From contig CAJLCS010000029.1 of NCBI GenBank assembly GCA_905205195.1, positions 1-25,458 on the forward strand: a stretch of 25,458 nt of DNA. The letters run 5' to 3'. Position 1 is the stretch's first letter; each line of letters starts with the position of its first letter. The notes beneath the pieces were generated by a model, which worked only from the letters and a program-made list of their open reading frames with translations, made no database searches and had not been told where the DNA came from. Origin of the DNA: an uncultured Eubacteriales bacterium. GTDB taxonomy: Bacteria > Bacillota > Clostridia > Oscillospirales > Oscillospiraceae. Of the stretch, positions 14,625-21,834 are shown piece by piece. The translations under genes and the position numbers were made by a program.

Positions 14625-14663
14625 AACAATATCCCAATACAATCACGCAAAGGAGTGATCCGA

Positions 14664-15755
14664 ATGGAAACTTTCAAGGTAGGCATCATTGGTTGCGGCG
14701 GCATTGCCAACGGCAAGCACCTTCCGGCGCTGAAAAAGCTGGCCTGCGCGGAAATCGTGGCCTTCTGCGACCTGATTCCGGAGCGGGCGGAGAAGGCGGC
14801 CCGGGAATACGGCACGCCGGACGCCCGGTGCTACACCGATTACCGGGAGCTGCTGCGGGACGCGCGGGTGGACAACGTCCGGATTCTGACGCCGAACCGG
14901 TGGCACGCCCAGATGACCATTGACGCCTTCCGGGCCGGAAAGCACGTTCTGTGCGAAAAGCCCATGGCCACGACCTATGAGGAGGCCCGGGCCATGGTCC
15001 GGGCCCAAAAGGAGACGGGTAAGCTGCTGACCGTCGGTTACCAGCACAAATTCGACCCGGATGTGCGCTATGCCAGGCTGGAGGCGGAGGCGGGCCGGTT
15101 CGGGGAGCTTTACTTCGCCAAAACCGGCGTGGTGCGCCGTCGGGGCGTCCCCACCTGGGGCGTGTTTACCCAGAAGGCGGAGCAGGGCGGCGGCAGCCTG
15201 ATCGACATCGGCACCCACGCGCTGGACGTGACGCTGTACCTGATGAACAATTACCGGCCCAGAATGGCAGTCGGCTCCGTCTACGACAAGCTCAAGCACC
15301 AGAAGGAGACGGCCAACCCCTTCGGCCCCTGGGACCCGGACCGCTACGACGTGGAGGAAAGCGCCTTCGGCTATGTGGTGATGGAAAACGGGGCGACGAT
15401 TTTTCTGGAAACCAGCTGGGCGCTCAATACGCCGGAAAACACCGGCGTCCGGTATCTGGTCTGCGGCACCGAGGGCGGCGTGGACAATTACACCGGGCAG
15501 CTCCGCATCAACGGCATCCGCCACAACCGGCCCTATCTGGAGCAGCCGGACCTGACCACCGGCAGCGTGGCCTTCTTCGACGGGCAGGAAACGTCGCCGA
15601 CGGTGATGGAACAGCAGACCTTCTTTGATGCCATCGCCGGGAAGGGCGAGCTGGTGACGAAGCCCGAGGAGGCGGCGGTGGTCACCTGGATTCTGGAGGG
15701 CATCTACCGGTCGGCGGAGACCGGGCAGCCCTATTACTTTACGGGGAGGGAATGA
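14664..15755 (+). CDS. Gfo/Idh/MocA family NAD(P)-dependent sugar oxidoreductase
   Basis: A 363-residue sugar or polyol dehydrogenase of the Gfo/Idh/MocA family. The N-terminal Rossmann domain has VGIIGCGGIANGKHL (6-20); the signature CEKPMA contains catalytic Lys 99; the C-terminal substrate domain has LIDIGTHALD with Asp 181 and His 185. Length is normal. The ATG at 14664 has AAAGGAG 7 nt upstream; the frame extends upstream through the promoter without homology. It is first of three genes with a second oxidoreductase and an AraC regulator, behind fucU-fucI. Substrate is unknown; families of this type oxidise ring hydroxyls of free or linked sugars and inositols. Confidence 0.92.
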   Translation: METFKVGIIGCGGIANGKHLPALKKLACAEIVAFCDLIPERAEKAAREYGTPDARCYTDYRELLRDARVDNVRILTPNRWHAQMTIDAFRAGKHVLCEKPMATTYEEARAMVRAQKETGKLLTVGYQHKFDPDVRYARLEAEAGRFGELYFAKTGVVRRRGVPTWGVFTQKAEQGGGSLIDIGTHALDVTLYLMNNYRPRMAVGSVYDKLKHQKETANPFGPWDPDRYDVEESAFGYVVMENGATIFLETSWALNTPENTGVRYLVCGTEGGVDNYTGQLRINGIRHNRPYLEQPDLTTGSVAFFDGQETSPTVMEQQTFFDAIAGKGELVTKPEEAAVVTWILEGIYRSAETGQPYYFTGRE

Positions 15756-15758
15756 GCC

Positions 15759-16739
15759 GTGTTTCGTGTGGCCATGATCAGCCGCTGGCATCCCCATGCC
15801 GTGGAAGATCGTTATGTCAACCAATTGAAAGAAATTCCGGACACGGCCGTTTCCTGCGTCTGGGACGACGACCAGCCCCGGGGCCGGGCATGGGCGGAAG
15901 AGCTGGGGGTGGCGTTTGAGCCGGATCTGGATGCGCTGCTCCGCCGGGAAGATGTGGACGGCATCTGCATCACCGCGCCGACCAACCGGCACAAGGAGAT
16001 CATTCTCAAGGCTGCCGCTGCCGGAAAGCACGTCTTTACGGAAAAGGCCCTGGCCATGAACGGCGCCGAGGCCCGGGAAGTCCGGCAAGCGGTGGAGCAA
16101 AGCGGCATCCGGCTGGGGCTGGCCTTTCCGCGCCGGGCCAACCGGGAATATCTGTACGCCAAAAAGCTGTATGACGCCGGTGCCTTCGGCCAGGCGGCGC
16201 TGATGCGGATCCGCAACGCCGTGACCAACCGGGCGGTGTTTGCGCCCCACTGGTTCAAGGCGGAGCCGGTGGGCGGCGGCGGTGCCATCCGGGATCTGGG
16301 CTGCCACAACATCGATCTGGCGTGCTGGATTCTGGGGGAGCCGGATTCCGTCAGCGTCACCCTGGGCCATGTCCGGGGCTTTGACGTGGACGATACCGGC
16401 GTGTGCAATCTGACCTTCCCCTGCGGCGCCATTGCCATGCTGGACAGCACCTTTTCCGCGCCGCTTTGCGGCAACTGGTACAGCTTTGAGCTGTACGGCT
16501 CCAAGCTGGCCTTCCTGTCGGACACGGAGCAGGTGACGCTGATCCACGCCGACGGCAGCCGGGAGCGGTTTCCCATTGCGGAGCTGGAGCCGGGGTATCC
16601 GCTGCCGCTGCACCAGTGGGTGAATGCCTGCACCGGGCAAGGCGAGAATCTCTGCGACGTTGCCGCCGGGGAGCGGGTGAACCGGGTGCTGGATGCGGCG
16701 GCCCGGGCCATGGAATCCCACCGAACGGAGCCGATTTAA
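15759..16739 (+). CDS. Second Gfo/Idh/MocA family oxidoreductase, divergent N-terminus
   Basis: A 326-residue relative of the Gfo/Idh/MocA dehydrogenases, not a close copy of its neighbour. The cofactor segment where GxGxxA/G normally stands reads VAMISRWHPHAVED (4-17), so the glycine-rich loop is altered. The rest of the pattern holds: VWDDDQPRGRAWAEELGV, ICITAPTNRHKEI, HVFTEKALAM with Lys 96, and RDLGCHNIDLACW with Asp 179 and His 183. The start is GTG at 15759, 3 nt after the previous stop, with GGGAGGG upstream. Its stop is followed at once by the AraC gene. Whether it binds NAD normally is open. Confidence 0.88.
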   Translation: MFRVAMISRWHPHAVEDRYVNQLKEIPDTAVSCVWDDDQPRGRAWAEELGVAFEPDLDALLRREDVDGICITAPTNRHKEIILKAAAAGKHVFTEKALAMNGAEAREVRQAVEQSGIRLGLAFPRRANREYLYAKKLYDAGAFGQAALMRIRNAVTNRAVFAPHWFKAEPVGGGGAIRDLGCHNIDLACWILGEPDSVSVTLGHVRGFDVDDTGVCNLTFPCGAIAMLDSTFSAPLCGNWYSFELYGSKLAFLSDTEQVTLIHADGSRERFPIAELEPGYPLPLHQWVNACTGQGENLCDVAAGERVNRVLDAAARAMESHRTEPI

Positions 16740-17603
16740 GTGGCGGAGGGGGAAAGAACGGCGGGCCGGACGGTGACGGCGTTCAAGGAGCACAAGGAAT
16801 TTGCCGGAGCGCGGCTGTGCGACGTGCATCGGATGACCTTCCCCCAGGATACGGTGACGCCGCCCCACTATGCCGATACGCTGGAGATCCTGCTGTGCCG
16901 GAATCTGAAGGGGACGGCGGTGATTGACGGCAATGCCTATCCGCTGGCGGGGACGCAGGCGTTTTACATCGCGCCCAACGTGGTGCATTCGGTGTACTAC
17001 CGGAAAAACGACGGGGACGTCCGGGTGGTCAAGGTGAATCTGGAACGGATGCGGGCGGTGATGGATTTTGAAGAAATTCTTCGCCGCAGCGGGCGGATGC
17101 CGGAAAATGTGCCGCAAGTTTTGCCCCCGAGCGAGGAGCTGGACCGGATTGCGGAGGCTTACCGGCGAAACGACAGCCTGACGGCGGTGCTGGAGGCGAC
17201 GCTGCAGCTGCTGCGGCAGCTGGTGGCGTGTACGCCGCCCCAGACGCAGCCGGTTTCCGCCGACCGGCAGGCCCAGCTGCGGCAGGTGATCGACTGGACG
17301 GAACGGAATTTCTCCCGGAAAATCACGCTGGAGGAGGCGGCAGCCCAGGTCGGCTACGATAAGCACTATTTCTGCTGGAAATTCAAGGCCGTTACCGGCA
17401 TCACCTATGTAAATTATGTCAACCAGCTGCGGATCGACCGTGCCTGCGCCCTGCTGCGCGGCGGAATGGACGTCCGGCAGGCCGGGGAGCAGTGCGGCAT
17501 TGAAAATGATTCCTATTTTTCGGCACTGTTCAAGCGCATCATGGGCGTCACGCCCAAGCAGTACCGCCTGCAAAGCGCCGCCTTTCCGGAAAACGGCCGG
17601 TGA
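16740..17603 (+). CDS. AraC family transcriptional regulator with cupin domain
   Basis: A 287-residue regulator. The N-terminal cupin domain (about 20-100) has PPHYADTLEILLCRN, GNAYPLAGTQAFYIAPNVVHSVYY. The C-terminal AraC DNA-binding domain (about 177-277) has KITLEEAAAQVGYDKHYFCWKFKAVTGITYVNYVNQLRI and DVRQAGEQCGIENDSYFSALFKRIMGVTPKQYR. The start is GTG at 16740, immediately after the TAA of the preceding gene, with a GGAG 12 nt upstream. It likely controls its own operon and perhaps fucU-fucI too; it is not similar in detail to the AraC gene at 11324. Confidence 0.92.
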   Translation: MAEGERTAGRTVTAFKEHKEFAGARLCDVHRMTFPQDTVTPPHYADTLEILLCRNLKGTAVIDGNAYPLAGTQAFYIAPNVVHSVYYRKNDGDVRVVKVNLERMRAVMDFEEILRRSGRMPENVPQVLPPSEELDRIAEAYRRNDSLTAVLEATLQLLRQLVACTPPQTQPVSADRQAQLRQVIDWTERNFSRKITLEEAAAQVGYDKHYFCWKFKAVTGITYVNYVNQLRIDRACALLRGGMDVRQAGEQCGIENDSYFSALFKRIMGVTPKQYRLQSAAFPENGR

Positions 17604-17616
17604 AGCGAAAGAAAAA

Positions 17617-17652
17617 AGCGCTTGAAGAGCAATTCTTCAGGCGCTGATTTTT
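17617..17652. terminator. Bidirectional rho-independent terminator
   Basis: AGCGCTTGAAGA (17617-17628) pairs with TCTTCAGGCGCT (17634-17645), 12 pairs with one U-G, loop GCAAT. GATTTTTG follows on the plus strand and CTTTTTTCTTTC on the minus strand. It separates the AraC gene from the convergent AbrB gene and can end both transcripts. Confidence 0.9.
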
Positions 17653-17661
17653 GTGCTGCGG

Positions 17662-17904
17662 TTATTCCTTTGCCAGGCTGGCGATGCAGGCACGGCAGAC
17701 ATTCTTGCCGTGGTAGTTCACCAGATCGGTGGAGGAGGCGCAGAAAATGCAGGACGGCTCAAACTTCTGCAAAATCACACGGTCGTTTTCCATGTAGATT
17801 TCCAGTTCATCCCGTTCCGCGATATCCAAGGTACGGCGCAACTCGATGGGCAGGACGATGCGTCCCAGCTCATCCACACGCCGGATAATTCCGGTAGATT
17901 TCAT
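17662..17904 (-). CDS. AbrB/SpoVT-type transcriptional regulator with zinc knuckle
   Basis: An 80-residue transition-state type regulator. The swapped-hairpin AbrB DNA-binding domain is MKSTGIIRRVDELGRIVLPIELRRTLDIAERDELEIYMENDRVILQKFEP. A short C-terminal module with Cys 52, Cys 55, Cys 70 and Cys 73 (CIFC, CRAC) likely binds zinc; this layout is common in Clostridia. It works as a dimer or tetramer on AT-rich promoters. It is divergent from spmA-spmB and has its own consensus promoter, flanked by direct repeats that may be its own binding sites. Which genes it controls cannot be told. Confidence 0.93.
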   Translation of the reverse strand: MKSTGIIRRVDELGRIVLPIELRRTLDIAERDELEIYMENDRVILQKFEPSCIFCASSTDLVNYHGKNVCRACIASLAKE

Positions 17905-17960
17905 AGTGCAGTTGACCCCTTTCCGTTCGGCAGACAGAGAGAATAGAATCCTGCCGAAGT

Positions 17961-18040
17961 TTGTCGCTTTTTATTCACAAGGTCAATTATAATGACTTTT
18001 CGTCGAAGTGTCAAATGTTTTTTGAAAAAATTGTCGCTTT
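17961..18040. repeat. Direct repeats flanking the AbrB promoter
   Basis: TTGTCGCTTT occurs at 17961-17970 and again at 18031-18040, 70 bp apart, each followed by an AT-rich TAT stretch. They bracket the promoter of the AbrB gene in the 206-nt gap to spmA. They may be operator half-sites for autoregulation. Confidence 0.4.
17986..18014 (-). promoter_or_regulatory. Perfect consensus sigma-A promoter of the AbrB gene
   Basis: On the minus strand TTGACA (18009-18014) and TATAAT (17986-17991) are exact consensus with the ideal 17-nt spacer. The leader would be about 75 nt. Such a strong promoter suggests tight negative control or high constant expression. Confidence 0.9.
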
Positions 18041-18110
18041 CTATCTATGATTTTGGGGGAATAATTTTCACCTGCCCTCCATAGGCTGTCCCGAGAGGGA
18101 GGAATGGCCC

Positions 18111-18689
18111 ATGATGAGCTGGATCTATCTTGGTATTCTGGCGGTTTCCGTCCTGAGTGCCGCGCTGACGGGCCGGGGCGGCGCATTGGCAGCGGCGGTG
18201 CCCACGGGGGCACAGGCCGGGGTGACGCTGTGCCTGACCATGACCGGGTCGCTGTGCCTCTGGAGCGGCGTCGGTCAACTGATGGAGCGGACGGGGCTGA
18301 CGGAGAGGCTTTCCCGGCTGCTGCAGCCGCTGCTGGGCCGGATTTTCCCAAGCACCCGCCGCAATCCGGCGCTGCGCCGTGACCTGAGCGCCAATGTCTG
18401 CGCCAACGTACTGGGGCTGGGCAATGCGGCGACGCCCATGGGCATCCGGGCGGCCAAGGGCATGGTGGACCCGGCCTCGCCCCAAGTGGCCGGGGACGAG
18501 CTGTGCCGGTTGGTGGTGCTCAACACCGCCTCCATCCAGCTGATTCCGGCCAATGTGGCGGCGGTGCGGGCAAGTCTCGGCAGCGCCGCGCCCTTTGACA
18601 TTCTTCCGGCGGTGTGGGCGGCCAGTCTGCTGTCCGCCGGGATCGGCCTTCTGGCGGCGTGGGGGATGGGAAAACGATGGCCGCGGTAA
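18111..18689 (+). CDS. spmA: Spore maturation protein A
   Basis: A 192-residue membrane protein of the nucleoside-recognition (Gate) domain group. SANVCANVLGLGNAATPMG (93-111) and NTASIQLIPANVAAVRA (138-154) are SpmA hallmarks, with hydrophobic spans near 4-20, 32-54 and 163-187. In Bacillus, SpmA and SpmB are needed for spore core dehydration. AGGGAGG stands 8 nt before the ATG at 18111. It overlaps spmB by 13 nt. No obvious sporulation sigma promoter could be defined in the upstream gap. Presence suggests a spore-forming lineage, though many non-sporulating relatives keep the pair. Confidence 0.93.
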   Translation: MMSWIYLGILAVSVLSAALTGRGGALAAAVPTGAQAGVTLCLTMTGSLCLWSGVGQLMERTGLTERLSRLLQPLLGRIFPSTRRNPALRRDLSANVCANVLGLGNAATPMGIRAAKGMVDPASPQVAGDELCRLVVLNTASIQLIPANVAAVRASLGSAAPFDILPAVWAASLLSAGIGLLAAWGMGKRWPR

Positions 18690-19195
18690 CGGACTATCTG
18701 GTCCCGGCCCTGCTTCTGGTGTCGGCGGCGCTGGCGCTGCGGAAGGGGGAGGACGCCTACGATCTGCTCCGGACCGGTGCAGCGGAGGGGCTGACGATGA
18801 CGGTATCCATCCTGCCGGGGCTGGTGCTGCTGATGACGGCGGTGACCATGCTGCGGTCCTCCGGTGCCATGGAGCTGCTGGGCGGCGCCCTGGGGCCGGT
18901 GTTCCGGTGGTTCGGCATTCCGCCGGAGACGGCGCTGCTGGTGCTGATCCGCCCCGTCAGCGGCAGCGCGGCACTGGCCGTGGGGGCGGAGCTGATGGGC
19001 CGTTACGGGCCGGATTCCCTCATCGGCCGCACGGCGGCGGTGATGCTGGGGTCCACCGAGACCACGTTCTATACCGTCAGCGTGTATTTCGGCGCCGCCG
19101 GAATCCGCAAGACCCGCTACGCCGTCCCGGTGGCGCTGCTGGCGGATCTGACGGGGTTTCTGGCGGCCTCCTGGGCGGTGCGGCTGTTTTCCTGA
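18677..19195 (+). CDS. spmB: Spore maturation protein B
   Basis: A 172-residue membrane protein, partner of SpmA. It has hydrophobic spans near 5-21, 38-59 and 149-170, and the SpmB segments LVLIRPVSGSAALAVGAELM and YGPDSLIGRTAAVMLGSTETTFYTVSVYFG, followed by TRYAVPVALLADLTGFLAA. The ATG at 18677 was chosen because it begins the family N-terminus (MAAVTDYLVPALLL), lies within a 13-nt overlap with spmA and has GGGGATGGG upstream. Transcription probably ends at the hairpin 5 nt after the stop. Confidence 0.93.
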   Translation: MAAVTDYLVPALLLVSAALALRKGEDAYDLLRTGAAEGLTMTVSILPGLVLLMTAVTMLRSSGAMELLGGALGPVFRWFGIPPETALLVLIRPVSGSAALAVGAELMGRYGPDSLIGRTAAVMLGSTETTFYTVSVYFGAAGIRKTRYAVPVALLADLTGFLAASWAVRLFS

Positions 19196-19199
19196 GCAA

Positions 19200-19231
19200 A
19201 ATGCCGTGCGGACGGATGTCTGCACGGCATT
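19200..19231. terminator. Terminator hairpin between convergent spmB and MATE genes
   Basis: AATGCCGTGC (19200-19209) pairs with GCACGGCATT (19222-19231) with a partly paired loop. On the minus strand it is followed by TTTGC, and on the plus strand by GGCGTTATT, so the U-tracts are short and efficiency is uncertain. It lies 5 nt from both stop codons. Confidence 0.6.
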
Positions 19232-19235
19232 GGCG

Positions 19236-20618
19236 TTATTGCACCAGATTGCGGATCCAGCGGCCCTTGTGAATCATGTAGGCGCCGATGGCGCTTTTCA
19301 CCAGGTCGGTGCCCTGGCAGATGAAATACATGGGGATGATGGGAATCCCGGTAAACCGGCTCAGGCAGAAGGCGATGGGCACCACAAAGGCCCACACAAA
19401 GCAGCTGTCGAACACAAAGGTGACCAGCGTCTGGCCGCCGGAGCGCAGGGTGAAGTAGGCGGCGTTGGTGTAGGCGTTGAAGGGCATCATCAGGGCGGAA
19501 ATACAGATCATTTCCGCAGCCAGCGCCCGGACGGAATCACTGGTGTTGTAAATCAGGGGGAACACATGGGACAGGCCGGCGGTGATGCCGCCAAACAGCA
19601 GGCAGGACACCACGGAGGTGAAAATCAGCTTCCGGTCGGCGTCCCGCACCGTGGGGGCGTCGTCCCCGGCGCCCAGCATCTGGCCGATGATGATGCCCAC
19701 GGCGTTGCCCATGGATATATACACCACGCTGCCCAGATTATACAGGGTGCTGGAGATGTTGGTGGCGGCCACCACATCCAGCCCCCGGGTGGAATAGCAC
19801 TGGTTGATGAAGGCCATGCCCACGGACCAGAGGGCCTCGTTGATCAGCAGCGGCATTCCCTTGAGGATGATCTGCCGCAGGAGCTTGCCGGGAATGAACA
19901 GGCTGCGGTAGGCGCCGACGATGTAGGGATTCTTCTGCCGGTTCAGGTGGGTCCAGCCGGCCACAATGGCCAGCTCTACATACCGGGAAATGACCGTGGC
20001 CACGGCCGCGCCGGTGACGCCCATGGCGGGAGCGCCGAAGTGGCCGAAAATCAGCACATAGTTCAGGCACAGATTCACCAGCACGGCGGCAATACCGGCC
20101 ACCATGGGCACCATGGTCTTGTTGGTTTCCCGGAGGGTGCTGGCGTAGGCATTGGCCAGTGCGAAGGGCACCAGTCCCCAGAGCATGACGTCCAGATAAT
20201 CCTTGCCGTAGGCCAGGGACTGGGCGGCGTTGGTCAGGTCACCTTCTCCGTTCAGGTAAGCCTGAATCAGCGGCGTGCCCGCCAGCAGAAAGACGCCGAT
20301 GCCGAGAACCGACAGCAGAATGCCGATCAGAACCTTAAAGCGGAAGGTGTGGCGCATGCCTTCCCGGTCCCGGGAGCCGAAAAACTGGGCCGTGAAAATG
20401 CCCGCGCCGGAGGTGGCGCCGAAAATGCACAGGTTGAACACGAACATGAGCTGGTTGACGATGGCGACGCCGCTCATGGGCACAGTGCCCACCTGGCCGA
20501 CCATGATGTTGTCCAGCAGGGAAACGAAATTGGTAATGCCGTTCTGAATGATGATGGGCAGAGCAACGGCCAGAACCCTGCGATAAAATGCCTTGTCTCC
20601 GATATATCTCTTCAGCAT
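19236..20618 (-). CDS. MATE family efflux transporter
   Basis: A 460-residue polytopic membrane protein with about 12 hydrophobic spans in two similar halves, typical of cation-coupled MATE exporters. The N-terminal pattern VLAVALPIIIQNGITNFVSLLDNIMVGQVG and the second-half GMPLLINEALWSVGMAFINQCYS and GIIIGQMLGAGD are family features. GAGAGG stands just upstream of the ATG at 20618. It lies 24 nt after the nagA stop and so is in one operon with the amino-sugar genes. Substrate is not predictable; a drug or metabolite exporter is possible. Confidence 0.93.
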   Translation of the reverse strand: MLKRYIGDKAFYRRVLAVALPIIIQNGITNFVSLLDNIMVGQVGTVPMSGVAIVNQLMFVFNLCIFGATSGAGIFTAQFFGSRDREGMRHTFRFKVLIGILLSVLGIGVFLLAGTPLIQAYLNGEGDLTNAAQSLAYGKDYLDVMLWGLVPFALANAYASTLRETNKTMVPMVAGIAAVLVNLCLNYVLIFGHFGAPAMGVTGAAVATVISRYVELAIVAGWTHLNRQKNPYIVGAYRSLFIPGKLLRQIILKGMPLLINEALWSVGMAFINQCYSTRGLDVVAATNISSTLYNLGSVVYISMGNAVGIIIGQMLGAGDDAPTVRDADRKLIFTSVVSCLLFGGITAGLSHVFPLIYNTSDSVRALAAEMICISALMMPFNAYTNAAYFTLRSGGQTLVTFVFDSCFVWAFVVPIAFCLSRFTGIPIIPMYFICQGTDLVKSAIGAYMIHKGRWIRNLVQ

Positions 20619-20642
20619 AAAAACCTCTCAAAAACGGAAAAA

Positions 20643-21773
20643 TCAGACCGCTTCCCGGCCGCCGCGGAAGACGCGGACCTGCCGGTAGCCCTCGGTGCAG
20701 ATCAGGAAATCCGCCAGCTGGCCCTCCCGGAGGAAGCCCACGGTCCGGTCGGCGCCGATGGCGCAGGCGGGATTGCAGGCGGCGGCCCGGACGGCGTCCT
20801 CCTCGGGAATGCCGAAGTCCATGGCCTTTTTCATGCACTGCATCAGGTTGGCGGCGGAACCGGCGATGGTGCCGTCGGTGAGCCGGGCCACGCCACCGGA
20901 CAGCCGGATGGCCTGGCCGCCCAGCGTATAGTCTCCGTCCGGCATTCCGCAGCAGCGCAGGGCGTCGGAAATCAGAATCATCCGGGCCGGACCGAACATG
21001 GCGAAGGCCAGCCGGACGGCGGCAGGATGGATGTGCTGCCCGTCGCAGATCAGCTCCGCCCGGACGTTGGGCTGCTCGACGGCGGCGGGAATCACCCCGG
21101 GATTCCGGTGGTGAATGCCGGGCATGGCGTTGTACAGATGGGTCAGATGGGTGGCACCGGCGTCAAAGGCGGCCTTGGCGTGGCTGTAATCGGAATCGGT
21201 GTGGGCCACGGACACGGTGCAGCTTTTTGAGGCCCGGCGGATGAACGCCGCGGCGCCGGGCAGCTCCGGGGCCACGTCCACCAGCCGGATCAGACCGCCG
21301 CACCGGCGGTTCAGGTCCTCAAACCCCTCCGGATCGGGATTTTTCAGATAGGCGGCGTTCTGCGCCCCTTTTTTCTTCTCCGAAAAGTAGGGGCCCTCCA
21401 TGTGGATGCCCAGAATCCGGGCGCAGTCGCCCTCGTCGGCCTGCCGGAGCGTCCGGGCCGTGTCAAAGGCGGCGGACAGCACCTCGTAGGGCAGCGTCAT
21501 GGACGTGGGCAGAAAGGACGTGACGCCCTGCCGCAGCAGATACCGGGCCATGGTCCGTAGGCCCACGGTGTCGCCGTCGGAAAAGTCGGCGCCGGAGTTG
21601 CCGTGGGTGTGGAGGTCGATCAGCCCGGGAATGACGGTGGCACCGTGAAGGTCCACGGCGTCCGCCGGGAGCTGCTCCGGCAGCACCGCGCCGAAGCGGT
21701 CGCTCCGGACCTCGAAGCCGCCGTGATGGAAGTGAAAATCCGGCCCGTACACCCGGGCGTTGCAGTAAAACAT
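20643..21773 (-). CDS. nagA: N-acetylglucosamine-6-phosphate deacetylase
   Basis: A 376-residue amidohydrolase that removes acetate from GlcNAc-6-phosphate to give glucosamine-6-phosphate. Motifs: LIDLHTHG (51-58), HMEGPYFSEKKKGAQ (124-138) with metal ligand Glu 126, VAHTDSDY with His 191, THLYNAMPG with His 212, DGQHIHP with His 247, and catalytic Asp 270 in LISDAL. Length is normal. AAAGGAG precedes the ATG at 21773. It follows the NahK-like kinase after 61 nt, a gap holding a stem-loop, and precedes the MATE gene. No nagB is in view. Confidence 0.95.
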   Translation of the reverse strand: MFYCNARVYGPDFHFHHGGFEVRSDRFGAVLPEQLPADAVDLHGATVIPGLIDLHTHGNSGADFSDGDTVGLRTMARYLLRQGVTSFLPTSMTLPYEVLSAAFDTARTLRQADEGDCARILGIHMEGPYFSEKKKGAQNAAYLKNPDPEGFEDLNRRCGGLIRLVDVAPELPGAAAFIRRASKSCTVSVAHTDSDYSHAKAAFDAGATHLTHLYNAMPGIHHRNPGVIPAAVEQPNVRAELICDGQHIHPAAVRLAFAMFGPARMILISDALRCCGMPDGDYTLGGQAIRLSGGVARLTDGTIAGSAANLMQCMKKAMDFGIPEEDAVRAAACNPACAIGADRTVGFLREGQLADFLICTEGYRQVRVFRGGREAV

Positions 21774-21792
21774 AGCTGGCTCCTTTCAGTGG

Positions 21793-21822
21793 GAAAGGCA
21801 ACGCCTTGCGGCGCTGCCTTTC
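21793..21822 (-). other. Intercistronic stem-loop with GCAA tetraloop between kinase and nagA
   Basis: On the minus strand GAAAGGCAGCGCC, loop GCAA, GGCGTTGCCTTTC make a 13-pair stem with one G-U, closed by a GNRA tetraloop. No U-tract follows, and the nagA ribosome binding site begins 7 nt later. It may set the ratio of the two proteins by mRNA processing or stability. Confidence 0.6.
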
Positions 21823-21834
21823 ATGGGTGAGATT

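Noticed and set aside
12279..14642. 787-codon open frame on the minus strand
   Set aside because: Antisense to fucU and fucI, low-complexity His/Arg/Gly composition, no recognisable domain or good start.
14643..17573. 976-codon open frame on the minus strand
   Set aside because: It is antisense to two oxidoreductases and an AraC gene with clear homology; its composition (His, Gln, Arg, Gly rich) is that of a GC-rich shadow frame, with no domain pattern.
18041..18110. Sporulation sigma-factor promoter for spmA
   Set aside because: No pair of boxes close to known sigma-E, F or G patterns could be matched with acceptable spacing by eye.
19206..21230. 674-codon open frame on the plus strand
   Set aside because: Antisense to the MATE and nagA genes; Gly/His/Gln-rich translation lacking any family pattern.
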